From positions 1 through 9,836 of the forward strand of contig JAGHAW010000079.1 in assembly GCA_021161305.1 (NCBI GenBank): 9,836 nt of DNA. The letters are read 5' to 3'. Position 1 is the first letter of the stretch, and the number at the start of each line of letters is the position of its first letter. Made by a program: the position numbers and the translations under genes. Under the pieces are notes generated by a model. That model ran no database searches. It was not told the DNA's origin and saw nothing but the letters and a program-made list of their open reading frames with translations. This DNA is from Sulfurimonas sp. (lineage in GTDB: Bacteria > Campylobacterota > Campylobacteria > Campylobacterales > Sulfurimonadaceae). Shown piece after piece: positions 1 to 7,153 of this stretch.

Positions 1-1
1 A

Positions 2-685
2 TACTCTCATGTAACAGATTTTTATAAAAGTATCTCAAAAGATGCCCTAGAATTAGGACTAAAATACAATATACCCCCAGCATCTATCCTAGCAATCGCT
101 GGAGTTGAGAGTGGCTATGGGAGAGGTTATGTTGCTAAAATCACAGGAAACATCCTCTCTTTAGGAGCTAAAAAAGGGGAACATGAGCTTCCTCCCCTAT
201 ATCTTCCAAATGATAAAAAGAGTAATGAGATACTATTTTTACCTAGTGATATAGCCAACTATAAAGAAAATGAACTTAGATGGAAAAAAAGGGCTAAATC
301 TCTTAAAAAAGATTATAGACCAAGTAAGATAGCGGGAACAAATAAAAATTTAGACTATTTTCATCATAATCCAGATAAATTCATAAAAGCCAACAAAGAG
401 TGCATGAGAGACTTTAGCTCTGTATGGATAAATAAAAAAAGTAATATCCCTGCTTTTAAAGAGAGCCGAATATGGTTAGAAAAGGAGATAGAAAAAAACT
501 CAAAAGAGATACTTTTTTCTTTATCCTTTAACAAAAAGTTTATTCATAGTATCGGTGGTAAAAAACTCTCATTTAATTATAGAAAAACTTGGCCAATCAA
601 AGTAAAAGCTGTTATGAAAAATGCTGGTTTAGTAGAACTGATGCACGATATGAAAAATGGTAAAAGTTTTAATGAAAGTTGGTGA
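2..685 (+). CDS. glucosaminidase-like peptidoglycan hydrolase, C-terminal part (5' end outside window)
   Basis: The frame is open from the left edge with no stop, so this is the last 227 codons of a longer gene; the ATG at 404 is internal, because recognisable domain sequence lies before it. Visible residues 22-56 read like the core of the glucosaminidase/Bax/FlgJ-type fold: an IPPASILA helix followed by VESGYG, whose Glu (visible residue 36) sits where these lysozyme-like enzymes keep the catalytic acid, then GNILSLGA in place of the usual N-L-F-G-I segment. Such enzymes cut the glycan backbone of peptidoglycan in the periplasm; the signal peptide would be upstream of the window. The remaining ~170 residues are basic (many Lys) and end in a short C-terminal region that I do not recognise. 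arsC starts 13 bases after the stop, so the two could share a transcript, although no functional link is evident. The family call is fairly good; the exact bond cleaved is unknown. Confidence 0.7.
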   Translation, partial: YSHVTDFYKSISKDALELGLKYNIPPASILAIAGVESGYGRGYVAKITGNILSLGAKKGEHELPPLYLPNDKKSNEILFLPSDIANYKENELRWKKRAKSLKKDYRPSKIAGTNKNLDYFHHNPDKFIKANKECMRDFSSVWINKKSNIPAFKESRIWLEKEIEKNSKEILFSLSFNKKFIHSIGGKKLSFNYRKTWPIKVKAVMKNAGLVELMHDMKNGKSFNESW

Positions 686-687
686 TT

Positions 688-693
688 GAAGGG
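688..693 (+). promoter_or_regulatory. Shine-Dalgarno GAAGGG that fixes the arsC start
   Basis: GAAGGG lies 5 bases before the ATG at 699. A GTG at 693, two codons earlier in the same frame, overlaps this motif and would have no ribosome site of its own, so the ATG at 699 is the better start. Confidence 0.7.
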
Positions 694-698
694 TGTTT

Positions 699-1103
699 AT
701 GTCAAAAAAAGTTTTAATTTTATGTACTGGAAACAGTTGTCGTTCTATCATTGCAGAGGCAGTTTTAAACAGATATCTTGACGGAGTAGAAGCACAAAGT
801 TCCGGGGTCAAGGCTAGTGGCAGAGTAAATCCTTATGCCAAGAAAGTTTTACAAGATGATGGCTCTTGGGATGAAAAATATCACTCAAAAACTATAGATA
901 AAGTTTTAGACAGTGAGTTTGATTTAGTCATCACTGTTTGTGATAATGCAAATGAATCCTGCCCAGTTTTTCCACATGCTACAAAAGTTATACATGTAGG
1001 ATATGAAGACCCAGACGGAAAAAACTTTTCTGCATTTCTTAAAACCCTTAAACTAATCAAAATGGAACTAATTCCCATTACACGAATGGAGTTGGGTCTA
1101 TAA
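699..1103 (+). CDS. arsC: arsenate reductase, thioredoxin-coupled type (ArsC, low-molecular-weight phosphatase fold)
   Basis: Cytoplasmic enzyme that reduces arsenate to arsenite, using a cascade of three cysteines regenerated by thioredoxin. With the start at 699 it is 134 aa, close to the ~130-140 aa usual for the family. The N-terminal P-loop reads LCTGNSCRS (C9-X5-R15), the anion-binding site of the LMW phosphatase fold. The second and third catalytic cysteines are C81 and C88 in TVCDNANESCP, with the same spacing as C82 and C89 of plasmid pI258 ArsC. The DP pair at 104-105 fits the conserved active-site Asp. All catalytic residues are therefore present. The stop TAA shares one base with the ATG of the following channel gene (TAATG), which implies translational coupling. 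No arsR, arsB or acr3 lies in the window, and no promoter or operator is evident in front, so regulation cannot be read here. A phosphotyrosine phosphatase is the alternative, but the CDN-X4-CP pair argues for arsenate reductase. Confidence 0.92.
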   Translation: MSKKVLILCTGNSCRSIIAEAVLNRYLDGVEAQSSGVKASGRVNPYAKKVLQDDGSWDEKYHSKTIDKVLDSEFDLVITVCDNANESCPVFPHATKVIHVGYEDPDGKNFSAFLKTLKLIKMELIPITRMELGL

Positions 1104-1792
1104 TGGATAAAAAATTAGTCGCTGAATTTATCGGTACTTTTATACTCGTTTTTGCAGGGTGTGGAGCAATTGTTATAGAGAGTTTAACTGGAAGTTTAGG
1201 GCATATCGGCATCGCTCTTACTTTTGGCTTTGTCGTAACTGCACTTATCTATACCTTTGGTCATATCAGTGGAGCTCATTTTAATCCGGCTGTAACAATA
1301 TCTTTTGCGATTATGAATGAGTTTGACAAAAAAAATATTGCTAAATATATACTTTCTCAAACAGGCGGTGCTATTCTAGCTTGTTTAGTTTTGATGCTTC
1401 TTTTTTTAGAAGAGGGCAAAAGTGCGGACGAATTAGCATACTATGGGGCGACGCTTCCAAGAGGGAGCTGGTATCAATCATTTGGCTTTGAGTTTATTCT
1501 TACTTTCATGCTTATGCTTGTCATATATGGAAGTGCTGTTCATGGAAAAGCTATAAAAAGTTTTGCCGGTCTTGCCATAGGCTTTACTGTGGGTCTTGAA
1601 GCGATGTTCGCTGGACCTATCTGTGGTGCGAGTATGAATCCTGCCAGAAGTATCGCTCCAGCATTGGTTAGTGGAAATTTAGAACATCTTTGGCTTTATA
1701 TAGTCGCTCCAGTCTTAGGAGCAATTTTAGCAGGAATTATTTTTATAAAATATATCAAGTGTAAAAATCCTAAAGAGTGTGAAGCACTATAG
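1103..1792 (+). CDS. MIP-family channel (aquaporin), probable arsenite/small-solute channel
   Basis: Integral inner-membrane channel of 229 aa with the normal six-helix, two-half-helix layout. The start AEFIGTFILVFAGCG is typical of helix 1. The two NPA boxes are at 61-63 (HFNPAVT) and 179-181 (MNPARS). Aligned by eye to E. coli AqpZ, the selectivity-filter positions F43/H174/T183/R189 become F41/A167/A176/R182. The water-specific His is thus replaced by Ala, giving a wider, less polar constriction, which suits larger neutral solutes such as glycerol or As(OH)3. This is a manual alignment, not a model. Because it overlaps arsC by one base, the most likely job is passive exit of arsenite made by ArsC, as described for AqpS beside arsC in Sinorhizobium meliloti. 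The cytoplasmic tail carries two cysteines (C220, C226). An ordinary water or glycerol channel remains possible. Confidence 0.9.
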   Translation: MDKKLVAEFIGTFILVFAGCGAIVIESLTGSLGHIGIALTFGFVVTALIYTFGHISGAHFNPAVTISFAIMNEFDKKNIAKYILSQTGGAILACLVLMLLFLEEGKSADELAYYGATLPRGSWYQSFGFEFILTFMLMLVIYGSAVHGKAIKSFAGLAIGFTVGLEAMFAGPICGASMNPARSIAPALVSGNLEHLWLYIVAPVLGAILAGIIFIKYIKCKNPKECEAL

Positions 1793-1810
1793 TAAACTTA
1801 TGGTAGCATA

Positions 1811-1832
1811 TATAAATAACTTTATTTAGGAG
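1811..1832 (+). promoter_or_regulatory. candidate -10 box and Shine-Dalgarno of ppsA
   Basis: The 48-base gap before ppsA holds TATAAA at 1811-1816, a possible -10 without a recognisable -35, and a strong AGGAG at 1828-1832, 8 bases before the ATG at 1841. The ribosome site is convincing; the promoter is weak, and ppsA could instead be read through from the channel gene, as no terminator hairpin is seen between them. Confidence 0.45.
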
Positions 1833-1840
1833 TTTATCTT

Positions 1841-4225
1841 ATGTGCTACATATCCTTTTTCAATGAACTAACCATAAAAGATATCTCTAAGGTTGGCGGT
1901 AAAAATGCAAGTTTAGGTGAAATGTATAAAAACCTAAGTTCCAAAGGCATAAATATACCAAACGGTTTTGCTATTACAAGTGATGCTTATTGGTTGCTTT
2001 TAGAAGAAAATGGCATAAAAGAAACTATAAAAGAGATCCTTAAAAATCTTGATATATCCAACACAAATATACTTCAACAGAAGGGTAAAGAGGTTCGTGA
2101 ACTTATTTTAGCTTCACATCTTCCAAAAGTACTGGAAAAAGAGATAACAGAAGCCTACTCTCTTCTTTCAAAAGAGTATGGTGTTAAGTTTGCTGATGTA
2201 GCTGTTCGTTCTTCCGGAACAGCAGAGGACTTGCCAGAAGCCTCTTTTGCTGGTCAGCAAGAGACTTTTTTAAACATCAACACTCTTAAAACTTTACTTC
2301 AAAGTGTCAAAGAATGTTTTGCTTCACTCTTTAACGACCGTGCAATCAGTTACCGTGACAGTCGTGGATTTGATCACTTTGAAGTTGCTCTATCTGTTGG
2401 AGTGCAAAAGATGGTTCGAAGTGATAAATCTTCTAGTGGTGTTATGTTCACTATTGACACTGAGAGTGGTTCAGAGAATTTAATCTTGATTAATTCTATC
2501 TGGGGTTTGGGGGAAAATATTGTTGGTGGCAAAGTAAATGCAGATGAATTTTTTGTCTTTAAACCTACACTAAAAGAAGGTATCAACACTATCTTAAAGC
2601 ACTCTTTAGGCAGTAAAAAAGAGAAAATGATTTATAGTGACAGTGACAAAAACACTCTAAATATAAAAACTACTCCAACAGAACAAAATAGTTTCTCTAT
2701 TGATGATGAAGATATAATAAAACTAGCAAAACAAGCCCTAATAATCGAAGAACATTATAAACGCCCAATGGATATAGAGTGGGCAAAAGATGCACAAGAC
2801 GCTAAACTCTACATAGTCCAAGCACGCCCTGAAACTGTACAGAGCAGACTAAAAGAGAGCTCAACTATGGAAAAATACTCTATAAAAGTTCCAAAAGATG
2901 CAAAAGTTCTAACATCCGGCAGAGCAGTTGGCGAAAAAATTGGGAGTGGAAAAGTCAATATCATAAATAGCACATCTGAATTTTCCAACTTTAATGAGGG
3001 CGACATTCTAGTAGCAGACACAACAAACCCAGACTGGGAACCTATCATGAAAAAAGCATCTGCTGTTGTTACAAATCGAGGTAGTCGTACATGCCATGCT
3101 GCCATTGTTGCCCGTGAGATTGGCGTGAGTGCTGTTATTGGATGTACTAATGCAACAGAAGTTCTTAAAAATGGTACTAATATTACGGTTAGTTGTGCAC
3201 AGGGTAACGAGGGTTATATATATGATGGAATTATAGCCTTTTCAAAAGAGAGTATAAATCTGGATGAATTAAAACCAACCAAAACAAAACTTTTTATGAA
3301 TGTTGGAAATCCCTCAGAAGCTTTTAACTTTGCCAAGATGCCAAATGATGGTGTTGGACTTGCTAGAATGGAATTTATCATCAACCACTCTATAAATGCT
3401 CATCCCATGGCATTAGTAGATATAGCCAAAGGTAAAAGAGTTAAAGATAGCGATAAAATCAACTCTTTTATGGCACCACACACTGATGCAAAAAAGTTTT
3501 TCCTAGAAAAACTAAGTGAAGGAGTTGGCATGATAGCAGCTGCTTTTTACCCTAAGCCGGTTATCATAAGAACAAGTGATTTTAAAAGTAATGAATACCG
3601 AAATATGCTTGGTGGACTTGAATATGAGGCAGTAGAGGAGAATCCTATGATAGGTTTTAGAGGGGCAAGCAGATACTACGATGAAAGCTACCGTGAAGCT
3701 TTTGAATGGGAGTGTCAAGCACTAAAAAGAGTAAGAGATGATATGGGACTAACAAATATAAAAATTATGCTCCCTTTTGTCAGAACAACACAAGAAGCAA
3801 AAAAAGTTATAGAGATTATGAAAACTCAAGAACTGACACAAGGCGAAAACACTCTTGAAATATATGCAATGTGTGAAATACCGGCAAATGTGATTTTAGC
3901 AGATGAGTTTTTGAAAATATTTGACGGCTACTCCATAGGTTCAAATGATTTAACCCAACTCGTTCTTGGAGTTGACAGAGAAAGTGCAAAAATAGCTCAT
4001 ATATTTGACGAGAGAAACAAAGCAGTCAAACGAATGTTAAAAATGGCGATACTAGCATGTAAAAAAGCCAACAAATACATAGGCATCTGCGGACAAGCAC
4101 CATCTGATTATCCAGAAATCACTAAGTTTTTAGTAGAAAATAAAATAAACTCCATCTCACTAAATCCAGACTCACTATATAAAATGCACAAACTCATCAG
4201 CGAAGTAGAAAAAGAATTTATTTAG
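1841..4225 (+). CDS. ppsA: phosphoenolpyruvate synthase (pyruvate, water dikinase)
   Basis: Cytoplasmic enzyme converting pyruvate + ATP + water to PEP + AMP + phosphate, the entry to gluconeogenesis. At 794 aa it is essentially full length (E. coli PpsA is 792). The order is normal. The N-terminal ATP-grasp/PPDK domain spans about residues 13-335, with VGGKNASLGEM (18-28), VRSSGTAED (122-130), FAGQQETFLN (136-145) and DIEWAKD plus IVQARPETV near 311-333. The swivelling phosphohistidine domain has TNRGSRTCHAAI with catalytic H419. The PEP/pyruvate TIM barrel follows, with GVGLARMEFI, NPMIGFRGASRY, GSNDLTQLVLGVDR (700-713) and ICGQAPSD carrying the active-site C750. No key residue is missing. 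In organisms that fix CO2 by the reductive TCA cycle this enzyme lifts pyruvate into sugar synthesis, which suits the suspected lineage (inference). The next gene is on the opposite strand and ends 14 bases past the ppsA stop. Confidence 0.97.
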   Translation: MCYISFFNELTIKDISKVGGKNASLGEMYKNLSSKGINIPNGFAITSDAYWLLLEENGIKETIKEILKNLDISNTNILQQKGKEVRELILASHLPKVLEKEITEAYSLLSKEYGVKFADVAVRSSGTAEDLPEASFAGQQETFLNINTLKTLLQSVKECFASLFNDRAISYRDSRGFDHFEVALSVGVQKMVRSDKSSSGVMFTIDTESGSENLILINSIWGLGENIVGGKVNADEFFVFKPTLKEGINTILKHSLGSKKEKMIYSDSDKNTLNIKTTPTEQNSFSIDDEDIIKLAKQALIIEEHYKRPMDIEWAKDAQDAKLYIVQARPETVQSRLKESSTMEKYSIKVPKDAKVLTSGRAVGEKIGSGKVNIINSTSEFSNFNEGDILVADTTNPDWEPIMKKASAVVTNRGSRTCHAAIVAREIGVSAVIGCTNATEVLKNGTNITVSCAQGNEGYIYDGIIAFSKESINLDELKPTKTKLFMNVGNPSEAFNFAKMPNDGVGLARMEFIINHSINAHPMALVDIAKGKRVKDSDKINSFMAPHTDAKKFFLEKLSEGVGMIAAAFYPKPVIIRTSDFKSNEYRNMLGGLEYEAVEENPMIGFRGASRYYDESYREAFEWECQALKRVRDDMGLTNIKIMLPFVRTTQEAKKVIEIMKTQELTQGENTLEIYAMCEIPANVILADEFLKIFDGYSIGSNDLTQLVLGVDRESAKIAHIFDERNKAVKRMLKMAILACKKANKYIGICGQAPSDYPEITKFLVENKINSISLNPDSLYKMHKLISEVEKEFI

Positions 4226-4239
4226 AAGTACCCTTAACT

Positions 4240-4386
4240 CTATTTCTTTTTCTTAGAACTTTTCTCTAGTCTATCTTTTTTCTTAAAACTCTTAATATCT
4301 TTTTTAATCTGCTGTCTCAACTCTTTTTTAAGTATAGCCTTTAACTCTTTTTTTACAATTTTTCTAACTTTTTTCTTTGCAATCAT
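4240..4386 (-). CDS. small, very lysine-rich protein of unknown function
   Basis: A 48-codon minus-strand ORF. The reverse complement shows AAAGGA 6 bases before the ATG at 4386; a second ATG at 4389 is in frame but only 3 bases from the motif. The product begins MIAKKKVRKIVKKELKAI and ends in a run of four lysines: about 20 Lys and 3 Arg against 5 acidic residues. The central part (about residues 8-33) has regularly spaced I/V/L among Lys/Glu and should form an amphipathic helix; the tail (SFKKKDRLEKSSKKKK) should be disordered. I recognise no family. A nucleic-acid- or ribosome-associated basic peptide is a guess from charge alone. Its stop lies 14 bases from the ppsA stop, so the genes converge. 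A caution: lysine codons are A-rich, so a T-rich + strand can yield such an ORF by chance. The ribosome site and a plausible promoter argue that it is real. Confidence 0.55.
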   Translation of the reverse strand: MIAKKKVRKIVKKELKAILKKELRQQIKKDIKSFKKKDRLEKSSKKKK

Positions 4387-4412
4387 CATACATCCTTTAC
4401 TTTGTATACCTT

Positions 4413-4440
4413 ATCATAGTTCAATATAACTTATTTAACA
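4413..4440 (-). promoter_or_regulatory. candidate promoter of the small basic ORF
   Basis: On the minus strand TATGAT (4418-4413) could be a -10 box, with TGTTAA (4440-4435) as a weak -35 at 16-base spacing. Transcription would start near 4406, leaving a leader of about 20 bases that holds the AAAGGA ribosome site. Confidence 0.35.
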
Positions 4441-4492
4441 ATTAAAATGACAAATACACTATCCGAGATAAAGAGTTTTAAAAGTACACCAG

Positions 4493-4501
4493 TGCTATAC
4501 T
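4493..4501 (+). promoter_or_regulatory. extended -10 promoter directly before the Na/Pi transporter start
   Basis: TGCTATACT is a good extended -10 (TGN plus TATACT). Only 7 bases separate it from the ATG at 4509, so transcription should begin at or next to the start codon. No Shine-Dalgarno is present in this space, which fits a leaderless mRNA. No clear -35 is seen, as expected for an extended -10 site. Confidence 0.5.
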
Positions 4502-4508
4502 TGATATC

Positions 4509-6119
4509 ATGATGATAAACTTTTTATTTGAAAATTCTAATTCTATCTTTCAAGCTATAGGGGGATTAGGACTCTTCTTACTTGGCATAATTATTTTAAC
4601 AGAAGGTCTGCGTACTCTAGCCGGTGATGCTATGCGTTGTGCCTTAATACGCTTTACCAACTCCCCACTTAGTGGAGCGTTGACTGGTTCTATTACAACT
4701 GCAATTTTACAATCTTCTAGTGCAACAACTGTTGCCACTGTCGGTTTTGTTGGGGCTGGACTGATTGGTTTTAGTGAATCGCTCGGTATTATCTTTGGTG
4801 CAAATATTGGGACTACTGTTACCGGATGGATTGTTGTGCTACTTGGATTTAAACTCCAACTTGGCAATATGATGATGTTATTTGTCCTTCTTGGAGTACT
4901 TCTTCGTCTCTTTGCAAAAAACCGTTTGGCAACTTTTGGGTATACACTTGCAGGTTTTGCACTGATTTTTGTTGGTATCGCAATGATGCAGCAGGGAATG
5001 AGTGGTTTTGCAGACTTTATAACTCCAGAATATTTCCCCTCAGATACACCTACAGGACGACTAAAACTACTCTCCATTGGAATAATATTTACAATTTTAA
5101 CCCAATCATCAAGTGCAGGTGTTGCCGTAGCACTGAGTGCTCTTTTTGCTGGAACAATAAATTTTGAACAAGCTGCTGCTCTAGTTGTAGGTATGGATGT
5201 AGGTACCACAGTAACGGCTGTACTTGCTACTATTGGACAATCAATAGAAGCTCGTCGTACCGGCTTTTCACATGTCATTTACAATATTATGACTGCAGTA
5301 GTTGCAATATTTTTAATAACTCCCTTTATACTACTTGTTGAAAGTTTTTTCCCAACTGCACTCTCTAATAATCCAGAAATTGTACTCGTTGCTTTTCATA
5401 GTACATTTAATATTCTTGGGCTTATAATTATCTTGCCCTTTACCCACCATTTTGCTCTTTTTATGACCAAACTTATTCCGGAAAAAACTCTACCTTATGC
5501 CAGTGTATTAGACACTGCACTACTCGAACAACCGACTATGGCACTAACTGCCATACAAAACAGTATTTATGGTGAAATAATTGCTCTGCTTGGTCATATT
5601 AACGCTATTTTAGGTGATACACAAAGCCCAAGAGTAGATATTGAACATCTGCAAACTGCACTAGATAAAACACATGCTTACATTGATAAAATTTCACTCA
5701 GCAGTGAATCTGGAGCACAGTGGGAGAGATTAATTGCAATGATTCATACACTTGACCATATGCAGAGACTGCATGAACGATGTGAAGAAGAAGAGGATAG
5801 AGCCATTACGCTTAGAGACACTAAACACTTCTCTAAAGAAAAGAATATTATGATTTTAGGAATAAAATCAATAATAGAAGCTATGGAGACAAAGCAATGG
5901 CATAAAATGCATAAACGAGCCTATAAAACTAAGTCACTACTTTACAAAAAGCTAAAACCATATCGTAAAATGGTTGTAGAGCAGATTGCACGAGGAGAGA
6001 TAGATGTTTTTGTCGGTACTGACTATCTTGAAGGGATAAGATGGCTTAAAAGAGTATGTTGGCACCTTGTGCGTATCTCATATCAATATGAGCAGACCAT
6101 TCTTGCAGCCGGAAAATGA
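4509..6119 (+). CDS. Na/Pi cotransporter family protein with C-terminal PhoU-like domain
   Basis: Inner-membrane protein of 536 aa related to the NptA/YjbB group (PF02690), which moves phosphate with sodium and may act as an exporter. It has the family's internal duplication. Repeat 1 begins GGLGLFLLGIIILTEGL (18-34) and carries LQSSSATT (67-74) and GANIGTTVTG (97-106). Repeat 2 carries LTQSSSAGVAV (197-207) and GMDVGTTVTAV (228-238). The QSSS pairs are the substrate/ion-site signatures. The membrane part ends near residue 320. Residues about 345-530 are soluble and helical with many charged residues, matching the PhoU-like tail that often follows this domain and is thought to tie transport to phosphate status. 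The start is one of two adjacent ATGs (4509, 4512), both without a ribosome site. No pho regulon gene is nearby, so true substrate and direction are inferred from family only. Confidence 0.9.
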   Translation: MMINFLFENSNSIFQAIGGLGLFLLGIIILTEGLRTLAGDAMRCALIRFTNSPLSGALTGSITTAILQSSSATTVATVGFVGAGLIGFSESLGIIFGANIGTTVTGWIVVLLGFKLQLGNMMMLFVLLGVLLRLFAKNRLATFGYTLAGFALIFVGIAMMQQGMSGFADFITPEYFPSDTPTGRLKLLSIGIIFTILTQSSSAGVAVALSALFAGTINFEQAAALVVGMDVGTTVTAVLATIGQSIEARRTGFSHVIYNIMTAVVAIFLITPFILLVESFFPTALSNNPEIVLVAFHSTFNILGLIIILPFTHHFALFMTKLIPEKTLPYASVLDTALLEQPTMALTAIQNSIYGEIIALLGHINAILGDTQSPRVDIEHLQTALDKTHAYIDKISLSSESGAQWERLIAMIHTLDHMQRLHERCEEEEDRAITLRDTKHFSKEKNIMILGIKSIIEAMETKQWHKMHKRAYKTKSLLYKKLKPYRKMVVEQIARGEIDVFVGTDYLEGIRWLKRVCWHLVRISYQYEQTILAAGK

Positions 6120-6214
6120 TACTCCTTTTTATTTAGGGCATCTCCAAACTAACCAGTTGCACACTTTAAATCAAATCTCATCAACCATTAACTCTTCTCA
6201 CATGCCAAAGAAGA

Positions 6215-6220
6215 TATAAT
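6215..6220 (+). promoter_or_regulatory. -10 box (TATAAT) for the S1-protein operon
   Basis: A perfect TATAAT in the 182-base gap after the transporter. Transcription would begin near 6227, giving a leader of about 75 bases before the ATG at 6302. No convincing -35 is present. The stretch 6120-6210 before it holds nothing I can name: no clear terminator and no ORF. Confidence 0.55.
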
Positions 6221-6229
6221 ATCAAATAC

Positions 6230-6290
6230 ACACCATTCTTACGCTTTAGCGACGGTGGTGTCGGCATTTAGTGCCAGAAACGGAATTACC
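6230..6290 (+). promoter_or_regulatory. structured 5' leader (two hairpins, possible pseudoknot), unidentified
   Basis: This leader is much richer in G and C than the DNA around it. Hairpin 1 pairs ACACCA (6230-6235) with TGGTGT (6256-6261) and holds an inner CGC/GCG stem (6242-6244 with 6249-6251) closed by a TTTA loop. Hairpin 2 pairs GGCA (6263-6266) with TGCC (6272-6275) around TTTAG. AGAA at 6276-6279 could pair with TTCT (6236-6239) in the internal loop of hairpin 1, forming a pseudoknot. The ribosome site AAGGA (6291-6295) follows at once, so folding could control translation. It matches no riboswitch class I can recall. A protein-binding autoregulatory leader is as likely as a ligand sensor. 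Confidence 0.45.
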
Positions 6291-6301
6291 AAGGAAATAT
6301 T

Positions 6302-7150
6302 ATGCAGTTAAGTCCTCACTTAGAACTAGGTTTTATAAATACGCTAAGAGTCGATAGAGATACAACCCCAGGAATTTATCTTATGGCAGAAGATGGGCAA
6401 GATGTTCTTCTTCCCGGTTCATATGTAACACAAGATATGATTGAAGATAGTTTGGTTGAAGTATTTTTATATACTGATTCTGAAGATAGACTCGTCGCTA
6501 CAACCCTAAAACCACATGCTATGCTTGATGAGTTTGCTCTTTTTGAAGTTGTGGATGTTGCACCTTTTGGAGCATTTATGGATTGGGGACTCTCAAAAGA
6601 TTTGCTTGTTCCAAATATGTTCCAAAAAACACCTTTTGAAGTTGGTGAGAAGAGATTTTTAAGAGTTGTATATGATGAGAGAACTCATCGTCTTGTCGGC
6701 ACTGAAAAGCTTGGTGATTTTTTTGATAGAAAAGTCAAAGGTTTAACCATAAACAAAGAGGCTAAGATTCTTATTATCTCTAAAACTCCACTTGGATTTA
6801 AATGTATTGTAAATGACAAGTATGAAGGTCTGATTTATCACAATGAAATTTTTGAAACTATAAATCTGGGTGATGAAAAAACTGCCTATGTAAAAACTAT
6901 AAGAAAAGATGGGAATATCGACCTTACTCTTAGAAAACCAGGAAGTAAAAAAAGTGGCAACTCCAGCGATAAAGTTCTCTCTCTTTTAAAAGAAAACAGA
7001 GGCATCATGCCATATAACTACAAAAGTGATGCCCAACTTATAAAAGATGTCTTTGGTTTGAGTAAAAAAGAGTTTAAACGCTCACTGACAACTTTGCAGG
7101 ATGCAGGTAAAATTGAAGTAAAAGATACAGGTATCTACTTAAAGGATTAA
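6302..7150 (+). CDS. CvfB/YitL-type RNA-binding protein (S1 domains plus winged helix)
   Basis: Predicted cytoplasmic RNA-binding protein of 282 aa. The layout matches CvfB of Staphylococcus and YitL of Bacillus: an S1-like barrel at about 5-68, a second and clearest S1 at about 77-135 (VVDVAPFGAFMDWGLSKDLLVP, from residue 83), a third at about 150-212 (FKCIVNDKYEGLIYHNEI, ending DLTLRKPG), a linker, and a C-terminal winged-helix segment at about 222-282 (MPYNYKSDAQLIKDVFGLSKKEFKRSL). CvfB influences virulence and RNA levels in staphylococci; the role in Campylobacterota is not known to me. Automatic annotation may label such proteins GntR-like regulators because of the winged helix, which I think is misleading. 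The start is supported by AAGGA 6 bases upstream. The stop is followed 3 bases later by the next ATG, so the two genes are co-translated. It is the only gene here with a long structured leader. Confidence 0.82.
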   Translation: MQLSPHLELGFINTLRVDRDTTPGIYLMAEDGQDVLLPGSYVTQDMIEDSLVEVFLYTDSEDRLVATTLKPHAMLDEFALFEVVDVAPFGAFMDWGLSKDLLVPNMFQKTPFEVGEKRFLRVVYDERTHRLVGTEKLGDFFDRKVKGLTINKEAKILIISKTPLGFKCIVNDKYEGLIYHNEIFETINLGDEKTAYVKTIRKDGNIDLTLRKPGSKKSGNSSDKVLSLLKENRGIMPYNYKSDAQLIKDVFGLSKKEFKRSLTTLQDAGKIEVKDTGIYLKD

Positions 7151-7153
7151 TTG

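Noticed and set aside
404..685. A separate 93-aa protein starting at ATG 404
   Set aside because: The same frame is open to the left edge and carries recognisable glucosaminidase-like sequence before 404, so this ATG is internal.
693..698. GTG at 693 as the arsC start
   Set aside because: It overlaps the GAAGGG ribosome site, which serves the ATG at 699; the added Met-Phe is not needed for the fold.
2374..3718. Three minus-strand ORFs of 68-98 codons opposite ppsA
   Set aside because: Shadow frames of PEP synthase; low-information translations and no start signals.
4226..4385. T-rich + strand stretch read as a string of terminators after ppsA
   Set aside because: No GC-rich inverted repeat precedes the T runs; they are the complement of lysine codons in the small minus-strand ORF.
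4550..5278. A 242-codon minus-strand ORF opposite the Na/Pi transporter
   Set aside because: Its Pro/Ser/Ile/Ala-rich translation is the mirror of the transporter's membrane helices; no ribosome site or family match, while the + strand frame has clear family motifs.
6230..6275. Leader hairpins as a transcription terminator of the upstream transporter gene
   Set aside because: No U-run follows either stem, and they lie downstream of a TATAAT box and just before the S1 gene's ribosome site.
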